Positions 8,735 to 19,384 of a stretch of DNA of 61,048 bases are shown here, in pieces (position 1 is the first letter of the stretch; each line of letters opens with the position of its first letter). The notes beneath the pieces were generated by a model. It was not told the DNA's origin and did no database searches. It saw only the letters and a list, made by a program, of their open reading frames with translations. The stretch comes from an uncultured Bacteroidales bacterium (lineage in GTDB: Bacteria > Bacteroidota > Bacteroidia > Bacteroidales > Muribaculaceae): NCBI GenBank assembly GCA_947173955.1, contig CAMWHE010000010.1:1-61048 (forward strand), written 5' to 3'. The translations under genes and the position numbers were made by a program.

Positions 8735-8775
8735 ATAATAGCTATCTTAGCAGCTTTGGCTGAGATAGCTATTAT
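8735..8775. terminator. Long hairpin downstream of lpxA
   Basis: A 17-bp AT-rich stem with one wobble pair and a 7-base loop, 31 bases past the lpxA stop. There is no clean T tract on the minus strand, so it may be a transcript-stabilising 3' hairpin and not a true intrinsic terminator. Confidence 0.55.
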
Positions 8776-8806
8776 AACTTATAGGGTGGGGAGTCCGGCA
8801 GGGGGA

Positions 8807-9595
8807 TCAGTCAACGTCGATGGGGACGGCGACGATGTGCATCTTGTTGTCGCGGATGAAGCTGAGAATTTTGTCGCGCTCGGCTGAGCGGTCGATATCG
8901 GCCTCTATGCGCTGCAGGGCGTTGAACACGGATGTGCCTGACTGATAGATATGGCGGTAGGCTTTGGCGATATCGTCAATGCGCTCGTCGGAGAAGTCGG
9001 ATTTGCGCATTATCTGAGCGTTGATGCCATAGTAGGACGCGGGGTTGTGGGCGATTATCACATAGGGAGGCACGTTGCCCGAGATGCGGCAGCCGCCCTT
9101 GATGAGCACCCACTCACCGATGCGTGAGCCTTCGTGGACTACGGAGTTGCTCGACAGGATGGTGCATGCGCCGATCTCGATATTGCCAGCCATCGTGACG
9201 CCATTGCCTACGACTGTACGTCCCTGCAGATGGCAGTCATGGCCGATATGGGCTGTGGCCATGATGAATGTCTCGTCGCCGATCGACGTTCCCTCGGGAG
9301 AGACGAAGCCGCGGTTGATGATGACGTTTTCGCGGATGACACAGCGGGCGCCGACAGTGCAACGGCTGGGCTGGCCGGGCTTCCAGCGGAAGTCCTGGGG
9401 ATCGGCGCCGATGATTGCGCCGTTATAGATGGTAGTGCCTTCGCCTATTGTGGTGCCGGCCATGACGCTGGCATAGGGCTTGATGACACAGTTGTCGCCG
9501 ATGACTGTATCGTCGTCGATGAAAGCAAATGGATGGATAGTGACGCCGCTGCCGATCTTGGCGCCGGGGGCTACATGTGCGAGGGGGGAAATCAT
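8807..9595 (-). CDS. lpxA: UDP-N-acetylglucosamine O-acyltransferase LpxA
   Basis: Protein of 262 residues, the normal LpxA length. It has left-handed beta-helix hexapeptide repeats throughout the first ~185 residues, the LpxA signature GADPQDFRW near residue 63, and AHIGHDC with His116 and His119; His119 corresponds to the catalytic base of the family. The C-terminal ~70 residues form the helical cap. The enzyme transfers a 3-hydroxyacyl chain from ACP to UDP-GlcNAc, the first lipid A step, in the cytosol. It lies 64 bases behind the efflux channel gene with no visible promoter or terminator between, so it is probably co-transcribed with the efflux operon. Bacteroidetes lpxA is more often next to lpxC/fabZ, so a second copy elsewhere is possible. 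Confidence 0.92.
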   Translation of the reverse strand: MISPLAHVAPGAKIGSGVTIHPFAFIDDDTVIGDNCVIKPYASVMAGTTIGEGTTIYNGAIIGADPQDFRWKPGQPSRCTVGARCVIRENVIINRGFVSPEGTSIGDETFIMATAHIGHDCHLQGRTVVGNGVTMAGNIEIGACTILSSNSVVHEGSRIGEWVLIKGGCRISGNVPPYVIIAHNPASYYGINAQIMRKSDFSDERIDDIAKAYRHIYQSGTSVFNALQRIEADIDRSAERDKILSFIRDNKMHIVAVPIDVD

Positions 9596-9659
9596 GGTGT
9601 CAGAGTTTGAGGAGTGTTAAAAAACAGGGAGAGAGGAGAATGTGGTCTGTAAGAGCTTA

Positions 9660-11039
9660 TCAGCGGCCGCCGCCGAGCGACTGGTAGAGGTTGATGATGG
9701 CCTGGGCGCGTGCGAGCTCGCAGGATATCTGCGACATCTGGGCGCCAAGGAGGCTCGACTGTGCGGTCAGCACTTCGAGATATGTGGCGTCGGCGGTCTT
9801 GAAGAGTTCGGCCGTGTATTTGCTGGCTTTGACGAGGTCGTCGACCTGAACGGCGAGAGAGGCTGCCTTGGCGTTAGCACGGTCATAGGCTGTCAACGCG
9901 CCGGACACTTCGGCCGAGGCCGAGAGGAGCGAATACTCAAAGTTGTTCATGGCCTGCTTCTGCTGGAGCTTGGCGGCCTCCAGGCGGGCGATATTCTGTC
10001 CGCGCGAGAAGAGGGGCGCGACGAGCGAGCCGGCAAGGTTGGCAAACCACTCGCCGGGATTACGCACGATAGAGCCGGCAAGGTTGGTGAATCCATAGTT
10101 GGCGGTAATGGTCAGACCGGGATAGAAGGCGGCACGCGCCTGGTTGGTAGCATAATAGGCGATGGCAAGGGCAGCCTCGGCGGCACGGACATCGGGACGG
10201 GCGGCAAGCTGGGCCATAGGGATACCGCCGCCGAGCTCGGCGGGGAGTGTCAGAGCGGATGCATTGACAGCCCATGTCTGTGGCTTGACGTTGAGCAGAA
10301 GCGACATCGTGTTGTTGGCTTCATGGAGCGATGTCTCGAGGTCGGTGATGGATGCCAGTATCGAGCGATAGTTGGCATCGGCCTGCATGACGGCGGCCTC
10401 ATTGGTGCGACCGGCCTCCTTGTAGCGGCGCATCACCTCGACATTGTCACGCCAGATCTCGGCAGTGGCACGGTTGAGATCGAGCTGGCGCTGAAGAGTG
10501 GAGATGGCATAGTAGCAATTGGCGACGCCGCCGATGATCTGCGAGCGTACAGCCTGCGCATAGGCTTCGGCCTGGGCCTGGGTGGCCTCGGCGTTGCGCT
10601 TGGCATTGAGAAGCTTGCCGAAGGCGTCGATCTCCCAGGAAGCGGTCAGAGGGATGGTATAGTTCCAGTTGCCGAGCGAGCCGTTGGCATAGGAAGAGGC
10701 TCCGCCCTGTGCGGCGATAGCAAGCGACGGCAGATAGGCGAGGCGGGCACCGCGGAGACCGGCATGGGCTATCTCGACGTTGATGCGTGCATTGTCGAGA
10801 TTGGTATTGGCGTCAAGAGCCTGATTGATAAGGTCGACGAGCATGGGGTCGGTGAAGACGCGCTCCCAGGGGAGATTGCCGAGTTCGTCGGGATCGAGCT
10901 GAGCGGCGCGGGCATCGACATACTCCTGCTGAAGGGGGGTGTCGGCCGGCATTTCAAATTTCTTATAGAGATTGCAACCGGTGAGTGCCGGCACGAGAAG
11001 TGCCGACACCACGACGAGCTGTAGTTTAACCTGTTTCAT
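9660..11039 (-). CDS. RND efflux outer-membrane lipoprotein (TolC/NodT family)
   Basis: Protein of 459 residues. The signal sequence ends in a lipobox (ALTGC, Cys22), so it is predicted to be a lipid-anchored channel of the OprM/NodT type. Two repeated helical-hairpin OEP domains follow, with typical sequence around LGNLPWERVF and LDNARINVEIAHAGL near the start and a second half from about residue 270. It forms the outer-membrane duct of a tripartite pump. It is third in the operon, 42 bases after the pump gene. The opposite strand carries a long open frame that is a codon-bias shadow. Confidence 0.9.
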   Translation of the reverse strand: MKQVKLQLVVVSALLVPALTGCNLYKKFEMPADTPLQQEYVDARAAQLDPDELGNLPWERVFTDPMLVDLINQALDANTNLDNARINVEIAHAGLRGARLAYLPSLAIAAQGGASSYANGSLGNWNYTIPLTASWEIDAFGKLLNAKRNAEATQAQAEAYAQAVRSQIIGGVANCYYAISTLQRQLDLNRATAEIWRDNVEVMRRYKEAGRTNEAAVMQADANYRSILASITDLETSLHEANNTMSLLLNVKPQTWAVNASALTLPAELGGGIPMAQLAARPDVRAAEAALAIAYYATNQARAAFYPGLTITANYGFTNLAGSIVRNPGEWFANLAGSLVAPLFSRGQNIARLEAAKLQQKQAMNNFEYSLLSASAEVSGALTAYDRANAKAASLAVQVDDLVKASKYTAELFKTADATYLEVLTAQSSLLGAQMSQISCELARAQAIINLYQSLGGGR

Positions 11040-11081
11040 TATTCCTATATATAATAATGTGTAATTGTAGTGGTCAGGGGG

Positions 11082-14000
11082 TTATTTGACCGAATACTGT
11101 TCGATTTCGCTTTCGATGCCCGAATTGTCGGTATCACTGAATCTGAGCGGGGAGAATTTCTCCTGAATGATCTGGAAGACGATAAAGAGCGCGGGAACGA
11201 CAAATATCTGGCAGATCATGCCGATAAGCATACCGCCGATAGAACCTGCACCGAGGGCGCGGTTGCCGTTGGCACCCACACCGGATGAGAACATCATGGG
11301 GAGGAGGCCGATGATAAGCGCGAGCGATGTCATCAGAATCGGGCGGAGACGGGCTGCGGCGCCGGCAACAGCCGCGTTATAGATCGACATACCTGTACGG
11401 CGGCGTTCGAGCGCGAACTCCACGATAAGGATGGCGTTCTTGGCAAGAAGACCGATAAGCATGATAAGGGCGATCTGCAGATAGATACTGTTGGCGATAT
11501 CGAAGATATTGGCGAAGATGAACGTACCCATAAGGCCGAACGGAATCGAGAGGATAACGGCCCAGGGGAGAAGGTAGCTCTCATACTGAGCCGACAGCAG
11601 GAGATAGACGAAGAGGAGGCAGAGTCCGAAGATGATGCCTGTGGAGCTGCCTGAGCTGTTGGCTTCCTCGCGTGTCATGCCGGAGTAGTCGTAGCCGTAG
11701 CCCTGGGGAAGGGTCTCGGCGGCCACACGCTTCACGGCGGCAAGAGCGTCGCCGGAAGTGAATCCGGGGTTGGGCTGACCTGTCACTGAGATCGACTGGA
11801 ACATATTGAAGCGGTTGAGCAGGTCAGGACCATAGACACGGGTCATCGTCACGAAATTCTCAAGGGATGCCATCTCGGAGCCATTGCGCACCTTGATCGA
11901 GGCAAGGGTCTCGGGAGAGACGCGTGCCTCAGGCTCGGCCTGCATCATGACGCGGTAGATCTTGCCGAAGCGGTTGAAGTTGGAGACGTACATACCGCCG
12001 TAGTAGCCCTGGAGAGTGGTGAGAATGGTCTTGGGGCTGATGCCGGCCTGCAGACACTTGGCCGCATCGATGTCGATCATGTACTGGGGGAAGGTGGGGT
12101 TGAAGGTAGAGTATGCCGACATGATTTCGGGCTGCTGGTTGAGCTGTGCGAGGAAGCCCTGCACGACACCGAAGAATGTATTGATGTCGCCGCCGGTCTT
12201 ATCCTGCATCTTGAGCTCGAAACCGTTGGTCACGGAGTAGCCGGCGATCATCGGGGGCGCGAAAGCCACCACGCGGCCGTCCTTGACCACCTGGGCTCCG
12301 ATACCGAAGATCTTGCGGACGATGGCGTTGGCCGACTCGTCTTCCGACTTACGGTCCTCCCAGGGCTGGAGCTTGATGATGAATGTGCCGTAGGTAGCAC
12401 CCTGACCGGCGATGAAGCTATAGCCGAGGATCTTCTGGGTGTACTTGACGCCGGGAATCTGGCGGATGGCGGCGCCGAGCTTGTTGAGCTCCTCGTCGGT
12501 ACGCTCCTGGGATGTGCCCGGAGGCATATCGACCATGGCGAACAGCACGCCGGTATCTTCACTGGGCACCATCGTCGAGGGAGTGCGCTTCATAAGGATG
12601 ACGAGAACCACGACGCTGACAATCACCAGCGAGAATGAAACGATCTTGTGGTTGCTGAACAGCTTGACTCCCTTGCGGTAGCCGCCGAGGAGCTTTTCAT
12701 AGGACTTCTCGAAAGCCTGCTGGAAGCGTTTGCCGAATATGCCGATGACGGCGATGATGGCGGAGATGATGGCGATAGCGAAGTGGAGATGATTGCCGAG
12801 GCTGTACCAACCGAGAATCATGAAGACGATTGTCGCAACGAGGAATATGAATGTGACGAACGCGGGGAGCTGGAAACGGCCCTTGACAGTGCGGGCTGCT
12901 TCCGAATAGGCCACTCCCATGCGCTCCTTGAGCGAGCGGTCGTCATTATGAGGCTTGAGGAACACGGCGCAGAGTGCGGGCGACAGGGTGAGGGCGTTGA
13001 GCGCGGATATACCGATGGCGATCGCCATTGTCAGACCGAACTGCTGATAGAAGATACCAGATGTGCCGGGCATGAACGACACGGGGATGAACACGAGCAT
13101 CATGACGAGCGTAATCGAGATGATGGCCGAGCCGATCTCATTCATGGCGTCGATAGAGGCCTTGCGCGCATTCTTGTATCCGGCATCAAGCTTGGCATGG
13201 ACGGCCTCGACGACCACAATCGCGTCGTCGACCACAATCGCGATGGCAAGCACAAGAGCCGAGAGGGTGATCAGGTTGATGGAGAATCCGATGACGTTCA
13301 TACCGAAGAATGTACCGATAAGAGCTACCGGAATAGCGATCGCCGGGATGAGTGTCGAGCGGAAGTCCTGCAGGAAGACGTATGTCACGAAGAACACCAG
13401 GATAAAGGCTTCGAGAAGCGTCTGGATCACATGGTGGATAGAGGCATAGAGGAAGTCGTTGTTATTGAGGATGGTGGCAAACTCAAGGCCTTCGGGGAGG
13501 TCGATCGAGATGTCGTCGACAACGGCAAGACAGCTGTTGATGATCTCCGTAGCGTTGGAGCCGGCGGTCTGGAACACCATACAGGTGGACGACGGATGGC
13601 CGTTGAGGGCATTGGCGAATCCATAGGTCACCTTGCCGAGCTCTACATCAGCAACATCCTTCAGATAGAGGACAGAGCCGTCGGAATTGGCACGGACGAC
13701 AATGTTCTCAAACTCCTCGGGAGTGGCGAGACGTCCGCGATATTTCAGCGTATACTGGAATGTCTGGTCGCCCTGCTCGCCGAATGCACCGGGGGCAGCC
13801 TCGATATTCTGCTCGGAGAGCGCGGCGGCCACATCGGTAGGCATCAGATGATACTGAGCCATGACATCGGGCTTGAGCCATATACGCATAGAATAGTCGG
13901 CACCGAACGACATCACGTCGCCCACGCCCGACACACGCTGGAGCATCGGGATGACGTTGATCTTCATATAGTTGTCGATGAAGAGGCCGTCATAGGAATC

Positions 14001-14441
14001 GTCGGGGCTATATAGCGCGATACCGACGAGCATGGAGGTCTGACGCTTCTGGGTCAGCACGCCGACCTGAGTCACCTCGGCGGGAAGGAGGTTGGTAGCC
14101 TTGGCGACGCGGTTCTGCACGTCGACGGCGGCCATATCGGGATTGAACCCCTGACGGAATGTGATGGTGATGGTAGCCGAACCGGTATTGGTGGCGGTCG
14201 ACTCCATGTAGGTCATGCCCTCGGCACCGTTGATCGACTCTTCAAGGGGGGCGATCACGGAGTTAAGCACAGCCTGGGCATTGGCACCGGTATATGTGGT
14301 CGACACCGAGATAGTAGGAGGCGCGATGTCGGGGAACTGAGTGATAGGAAGCGATGTCAGACCAATCAGACCCAACAGGACGATAAATATGGAGATTACC
14401 GTCGAGAGTACCGGGCGATTAATAAATGTATCTAATTTCAT
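11082..14441 (-). CDS. RND multidrug efflux pump, HAE1 family (AcrB-like)
   Basis: Protein of 1119 residues, slightly longer than the ~1050 of AcrB. It begins with the family signature MKLDTFINRPVLSTVISIFI and has twelve predicted membrane segments in two halves with large periplasmic loops after TM1 and TM7. The proton-relay region in TM4 reads VLAIAIVVDDAIVVVEA, with the paired aspartates present. It exchanges protons for amphiphilic drugs, bile salts or similar compounds. The middle gene of the operon, 56 bases after the adaptor and 42 before the channel gene. Substrate cannot be told from sequence. Confidence 0.93.
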   Translation of the reverse strand: MKLDTFINRPVLSTVISIFIVLLGLIGLTSLPITQFPDIAPPTISVSTTYTGANAQAVLNSVIAPLEESINGAEGMTYMESTATNTGSATITITFRQGFNPDMAAVDVQNRVAKATNLLPAEVTQVGVLTQKRQTSMLVGIALYSPDDSYDGLFIDNYMKINVIPMLQRVSGVGDVMSFGADYSMRIWLKPDVMAQYHLMPTDVAAALSEQNIEAAPGAFGEQGDQTFQYTLKYRGRLATPEEFENIVVRANSDGSVLYLKDVADVELGKVTYGFANALNGHPSSTCMVFQTAGSNATEIINSCLAVVDDISIDLPEGLEFATILNNNDFLYASIHHVIQTLLEAFILVFFVTYVFLQDFRSTLIPAIAIPVALIGTFFGMNVIGFSINLITLSALVLAIAIVVDDAIVVVEAVHAKLDAGYKNARKASIDAMNEIGSAIISITLVMMLVFIPVSFMPGTSGIFYQQFGLTMAIAIGISALNALTLSPALCAVFLKPHNDDRSLKERMGVAYSEAARTVKGRFQLPAFVTFIFLVATIVFMILGWYSLGNHLHFAIAIISAIIAVIGIFGKRFQQAFEKSYEKLLGGYRKGVKLFSNHKIVSFSLVIVSVVVLVILMKRTPSTMVPSEDTGVLFAMVDMPPGTSQERTDEELNKLGAAIRQIPGVKYTQKILGYSFIAGQGATYGTFIIKLQPWEDRKSEDESANAIVRKIFGIGAQVVKDGRVVAFAPPMIAGYSVTNGFELKMQDKTGGDINTFFGVVQGFLAQLNQQPEIMSAYSTFNPTFPQYMIDIDAAKCLQAGISPKTILTTLQGYYGGMYVSNFNRFGKIYRVMMQAEPEARVSPETLASIKVRNGSEMASLENFVTMTRVYGPDLLNRFNMFQSISVTGQPNPGFTSGDALAAVKRVAAETLPQGYGYDYSGMTREEANSSGSSTGIIFGLCLLFVYLLLSAQYESYLLPWAVILSIPFGLMGTFIFANIFDIANSIYLQIALIMLIGLLAKNAILIVEFALERRRTGMSIYNAAVAGAAARLRPILMTSLALIIGLLPMMFSSGVGANGNRALGAGSIGGMLIGMICQIFVVPALFIVFQIIQEKFSPLRFSDTDNSGIESEIEQYSVK

Positions 14442-14497
14442 TGCTTTTTTACTGCTGTAGGATGTAAAATGTGAAATGAAGAAATTCTGTCAGCCGA

Positions 14498-15697
14498 TTA
14501 CATGGCCGCGGGAGCACCCTGTGCGGCTGCTGCCTGGGCTGCGGCTGCACGTGCGGCAGCGTCGAGAGGCTGGATCTCCATGCCGTTGCGCAGCTTTGTG
14601 CCGATGCCTTCGACGGGGATCACCTCACCGCCCTGCAGGCCGGAGGTCACGATATAGACCTTGCCGTCGCTGACGGGAGATACCTGAATCGGAGTGGAGA
14701 CAAGGCGGTTGGAGTCGTTGAGCACGAAGACAAATTTCTTGTCCTGCAACTCAAAGGTAGCTTTCTGAGGGATGATGAGCACGCTGTCCTGAACGCCGGG
14801 AATAAGGATTTTGCCGGTAGAACCGCTCCGGAGCATACCGTTCTTGTTGGGGAACAGAGCGCGCACGGTAGCGGCGCCGGTAGAATTGTCGATCACGCCG
14901 GACACGGTAGCGATCTTACCCTTGTAGGGATAGATTGTGCCGTCGGCAAGCTGGAGCTCGACTTCGGGCATCTCGGCGATGCTCTGGTTGAGGGTGCTGG
15001 CGCCGTTGTTAGTCAGGCGGAGGAGGTCTTTTTCATTGAGCGAGAAGTAGGCATACACCTCATTGTTGTCGCTGACGGTAGTCAGGGGCTGAGCCATCGA
15101 CGGAGAAGCGAGCGAACCCTCACGGCTCGGGATTGAGCCGATGACGCCGTCGCTGGGAGCAGTGACCTCGGTATAGGTCAGATTCTTGCGGGCTGTGACG
15201 AGAGCGGCCTCGGCTGTGGCGAGCTGGGCCTGCGCCTGGGTCAGGGTGTTTTTAGCCAGCTGATTCTCATATTCGCTGATAATATTCTGATTGTAGAGAT
15301 TCTGCTTCTGATCGGCGGTCAACTGGGCTGTGCGGACAGCGGTGCGGGCCGATTCGACAGAAGCTTTAGCCTGATCGACGGCAGCCTGGAACTGCACCTG
15401 GTCGATAGTGAAAAGCAACTGACCCTTCTTGACATGATCGCCTTCGTCGACATGAACTTTTGTAATAAAGCCAGAGACCTGCGGGCGGATCTGGATGTCG
15501 GTCTTACCCTTGATTGTCGTAGGATAGTCGGAAGTGAAATCGGTAGAACCATAGCCTACAGTTTCTACTGCGATAGCAGGGGCTGCCTGCTGCATCTGCA
15601 TCTGTTGCTGCTCTGATTTTCCGCCGCAAGAGGCCAGTGACATCGTTGCCGCGAGGCTCATGACTGCGATAGAGCCGTGTCTGAGTTGCTTTTTCAT
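14498..15697 (-). CDS. RND efflux periplasmic adaptor (AcrA-like)
   Basis: Protein of 399 residues. The lipoprotein signal ends at Cys24 (LASC), followed by a Gln/Met-rich linker. The lipoyl half-motif (DIQIRPQVSGFITKV, near residue 70), a coiled-coil hairpin (about 105-170), the second lipoyl half and a beta-barrel domain follow the order of HlyD/AcrA adaptors. The C-terminus is alanine-rich. First gene of the operon, transcribed from a promoter in the divergent intergenic region at about 15.79 kb. Confidence 0.92.
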   Translation of the reverse strand: MKKQLRHGSIAVMSLAATMSLASCGGKSEQQQMQMQQAAPAIAVETVGYGSTDFTSDYPTTIKGKTDIQIRPQVSGFITKVHVDEGDHVKKGQLLFTIDQVQFQAAVDQAKASVESARTAVRTAQLTADQKQNLYNQNIISEYENQLAKNTLTQAQAQLATAEAALVTARKNLTYTEVTAPSDGVIGSIPSREGSLASPSMAQPLTTVSDNNEVYAYFSLNEKDLLRLTNNGASTLNQSIAEMPEVELQLADGTIYPYKGKIATVSGVIDNSTGAATVRALFPNKNGMLRSGSTGKILIPGVQDSVLIIPQKATFELQDKKFVFVLNDSNRLVSTPIQVSPVSDGKVYIVTSGLQGGEVIPVEGIGTKLRNGMEIQPLDAAARAAAAQAAAAQGAPAAM

Positions 15698-15785
15698 CTT
15701 GGTTAAAATATCTAAATTATTATTCTTTAATTACTTAGATTAAGTATTTTGGTCATTGACTTTTTATGTGCCTATTAAACCGGTG

Positions 15786-15793
15786 CAAAGGTA
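15786..15793 (-). promoter_or_regulatory. Putative promoter -7 box of efflux operon
   Basis: The minus strand reads TACCTTTG, an exact TAnnTTTG match followed by a C, about 90 bases before the adaptor ATG. A T-rich stretch lies at the expected -33 distance. The divergent acyltransferase promoter is about 140 bases away. Confidence 0.6.
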
Positions 15794-15930
15794 ATAAATG
15801 TTACCTCCTTATAAAAGATGTAAAGCCACGCCCGAACGGGTATTTTCACTTTTTTAACTCCACAATGGACATTATGAACAGCAATAATGCCAAAATGGCG
15901 AATTAGGCCGAGCCTGGGACAGCCTGACAA

Positions 15931-15960
15931 TTGTTTTTACCGAAAAGATTTGTAACTTTG
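15931..15960 (+). promoter_or_regulatory. Promoter of acyltransferase operon, nearly leaderless
   Basis: TTG at 15931 and TAACTTTG at 15953-15960 with a 19-base spacer match the Bacteroidetes -33/-7 layout very well. The ATG is at 15968, only 7 bases after the -7 box, so the transcript would start within a few bases of the start codon. Confidence 0.7.
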
Positions 15961-15967
15961 CGAGCGT

Positions 15968-16843
15968 ATGAACACCAACCAGACCGAACAACCCGTAAAA
16001 GCGACTGACGACGATAACAAGCGCGACGTCCTCAACGCCGACGACATCATGCAGATGGTGCCGAAGCTCAGGAAACATCCCAAGCTCGTCAAGCGTCTAA
16101 TCAACTTCCTGTGGCTCAACAAAGTCAACGATATTCACGAACACAATATCGATCACCCGGGTCCGGAATTCGTGCGCGGGCTGCTGACCGATCTTGACAT
16201 AAAGCTCAAGGTCGACAACGAGGAGGTGCTTGACCATCTCCCCGAGGGAGCGTTCATAACCGTCAGCAATCATCATTTCGGCGCGCTCGACGGCATCATA
16301 CTGATCGACCTCGTGGCCAGCCGACGCCCCCGCTACAAGGTGATGGTCAACATGATACTCAACCACATCCGCGGGATGCGACCCAACTTCATAGCGGTCG
16401 ACGCCATGGCAAGCGACGACCCGAAGAAGAAAGCGGTCTCGATGAAGGGCATCAAGGAGGTGATCCGCTCGGTCAGGAGCGGCGAGCCGGTAGGCTTCTT
16501 CCCGGCCGGCGCCGTGGCCAAGGTCAACTGGCGGCTGCGGCTGAAGGACCGCCAGTGGCAGCCCAACATCATACGCCTCATCGATCAGCTCAACGTCCCG
16601 GTCATACCGATCTTCTTCCACGGCTCCAACAGCTGGTTCTTCAATTTCATGGGAGTAGTCTGCTGGCAGGTGCGCTCCATCATGCACCCGCACGAAGTAT
16701 TCAGAAAAAAAGGCAAGACCTTCCACGTCACCGTCGGGGAGCCGATATCGCCCGAAGAGCAGGCGCTTCACAAAGGATCGTTAGAAGAGTTCGGACAATT
16801 CCTGCGCGAGAAGACCTACGCTCTCCGCGACAAAAAAGATTAA
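15968..16843 (+). CDS. 1-acylglycerol-3-phosphate acyltransferase family protein
   Basis: Protein of 291 residues with the PlsC-type HX4D catalytic motif in SNHHFGALDGI (about residue 100) and a downstream FFPAGAV block that corresponds to the glycerophosphate-binding FPEG motif. It would acylate a lysophospholipid or a similar lipid at the inner membrane; the exact substrate is open, and ornithine-lipid or aminolipid acyltransferases share this fold. First gene of a tight cluster: the next gene starts 4 bases after its stop. The start is ATG at 15968, directly behind a strong promoter. Confidence 0.8.
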   Translation: MNTNQTEQPVKATDDDNKRDVLNADDIMQMVPKLRKHPKLVKRLINFLWLNKVNDIHEHNIDHPGPEFVRGLLTDLDIKLKVDNEEVLDHLPEGAFITVSNHHFGALDGIILIDLVASRRPRYKVMVNMILNHIRGMRPNFIAVDAMASDDPKKKAVSMKGIKEVIRSVRSGEPVGFFPAGAVAKVNWRLRLKDRQWQPNIIRLIDQLNVPVIPIFFHGSNSWFFNFMGVVCWQVRSIMHPHEVFRKKGKTFHVTVGEPISPEEQALHKGSLEEFGQFLREKTYALRDKKD

Positions 16844-16847
16844 ATAA

Positions 16848-18082
<1,235 letters not shown>

Positions 18083-18086
<4 letters not shown>

Positions 18087-18607
18087 AACGCCTCGCCCGA
18101 TTGCTCTTACTGACTGTCACCGCCGCCGCTCTCTCGGTGGCTGCGATATCGTGCCGCATCAACTTCACACTCAACGGTGCGCCGATCGACTATAATGTCT
18201 ACAAGACAATCCATGTAAGCCAGTTCCCGATTCGCGCGGCGCTCGTCTATCCACCTCTGCAGCAGACATTCGAGAATGAGCTGCTCGACTATATCACCCG
18301 CAACACCCGCCTGCAGACCGTCGACGGACAGTCTGACCTCTCGCTCGAAGGCGAGATCACGACCTACTCACTCTCGCCGCAGGCCGTCACCGAAGACGCC
18401 TACGCCTCGCAGACCCGCCTGACAATAGGAGTCAGAGTCAAATACACCGACTCCAAAAACGAGAAAAACAATGTCGACCAGACCTTCACCGCCTACCGCG
18501 ACTTCGACGCATCCCAGATGCTGACCGACGTCCAGGACGAACTCTGCCAGCAGATTTCCGAAGAACTCGTCGACCTGATATTCAACGCAACCCTCGGCAA
18601 CTGGTAA
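18083..18607 (+). CDS. lptE: LPS-assembly lipoprotein LptE
   Basis: Protein of 174 residues with a lipoprotein signal (AISC, Cys24), then the short LptE domain with alternating strands and helices (IDYNVYKTIHVSQFPIRAALVYPPL, TFENELLDYI, LSLEGEITTYSLSPQ). LptE plugs the LptD barrel that inserts LPS into the outer membrane. The start overlaps the stop of the sigma-54 activator. The sequence order activator, lptE, tetratricopeptide-like protein, secG is as I know it from other Bacteroidales. Confidence 0.85.
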
Positions 18608-18631
18608 AGAGCCGCGACCGCATAACGACCA

Positions 18632-19369
18632 ATGGACAATCCTATCAGCGAAATAATCAACACGCCACAGGGCTCTCCCGTCGACTCCGGACAGACAGAA
18701 CAGCTGCGCCGGCAGGCTCCGGCATTCATCTATCCGCTGATTCTGCAGCTGCGCCACCCGCATCCCGATCTCTCACAGGAACAGATCGCCGCAATCATAC
18801 AGCGGATAGCGCTCTCCATACCCGATCCCGCCCGGCTACGCATACTCCTCGACCCGGAAGGTACCGGCGAATTTGACAGTTTTTATGCCGCAGCCCGCGT
18901 CGAAGCGCCGTCGACCGATGACACAATCGACACATTCCTCTCCACTTACGGCCATACCGACCCAGCCGAGGATGAGCTTCTCAACCGATTGATATTCAAC
19001 CCCGTCCCGGCCGACTACGCTCTGTCGCTCGACCGTACGGAACAGTCGGAGCCACGCGACGAGCAGGACTCGCTCATCGATGCTTTCATCAGCGCTCATC
19101 CCGAGGAGATTCCGTCCGAACCGGCTCCGGAGCCGGCACCGACAGCCGCACCCGCCACGCCACAGCCGCTTCAGCAAGGCGATCTGCTCAGCCAGTCACT
19201 CGCAAAAATATTCATAAAACAGGGGCATTATCGGCAGGCTTATGAAATAATCCACTCCCTAAGTTTGAATTATCCGGAAAAAAGTATTTACTTTGCAGAC
19301 CAATTGCGTTTCCTCCGCAAACTGATACTTATAAAGGATGCGGCCGACCGCAACAAAAAGAAAAAATAA
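18632..19369 (+). CDS. Conserved hypothetical protein with TPR-like C-terminus
   Basis: Protein of 245 residues with no signal peptide. The middle (about 130-190) is rich in Pro, Glu and Ala and probably disordered. The C-terminal ~55 residues (LAKIFIKQGHYRQAYEIIHSLSLNYPEKSIYFADQLRFL) look like one or two tetratricopeptide helices and end in a lysine run. It lies 24 bases after lptE and 15 before secG, so it is part of the same transcript. Function unknown. Confidence 0.8.
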   Translation: MDNPISEIINTPQGSPVDSGQTEQLRRQAPAFIYPLILQLRHPHPDLSQEQIAAIIQRIALSIPDPARLRILLDPEGTGEFDSFYAAARVEAPSTDDTIDTFLSTYGHTDPAEDELLNRLIFNPVPADYALSLDRTEQSEPRDEQDSLIDAFISAHPEEIPSEPAPEPAPTAAPATPQPLQQGDLLSQSLAKIFIKQGHYRQAYEIIHSLSLNYPEKSIYFADQLRFLRKLILIKDAADRNKKKK

Positions 19370-19384
19370 ACAAAAACATAAATA

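Noticed and set aside
9642-11024. 460-codon open frame on the plus strand opposite the efflux channel gene
   Set aside because: The minus-strand protein is a clear TolC-family member with lipobox; the plus frame has no recognisable domain and is explained by codon bias in GC-rich DNA.
12648-14015. 455-codon open frame on the plus strand opposite the RND pump gene
   Set aside because: Composition extremely rich in His, Asp, Glu and Arg, typical of an antisense shadow; the pump gene is certain.
16097-16771. 224-codon minus-strand frame opposite the acyltransferase gene
   Set aside because: The plus-strand gene has catalytic motifs and a promoter; the antisense frame has none.
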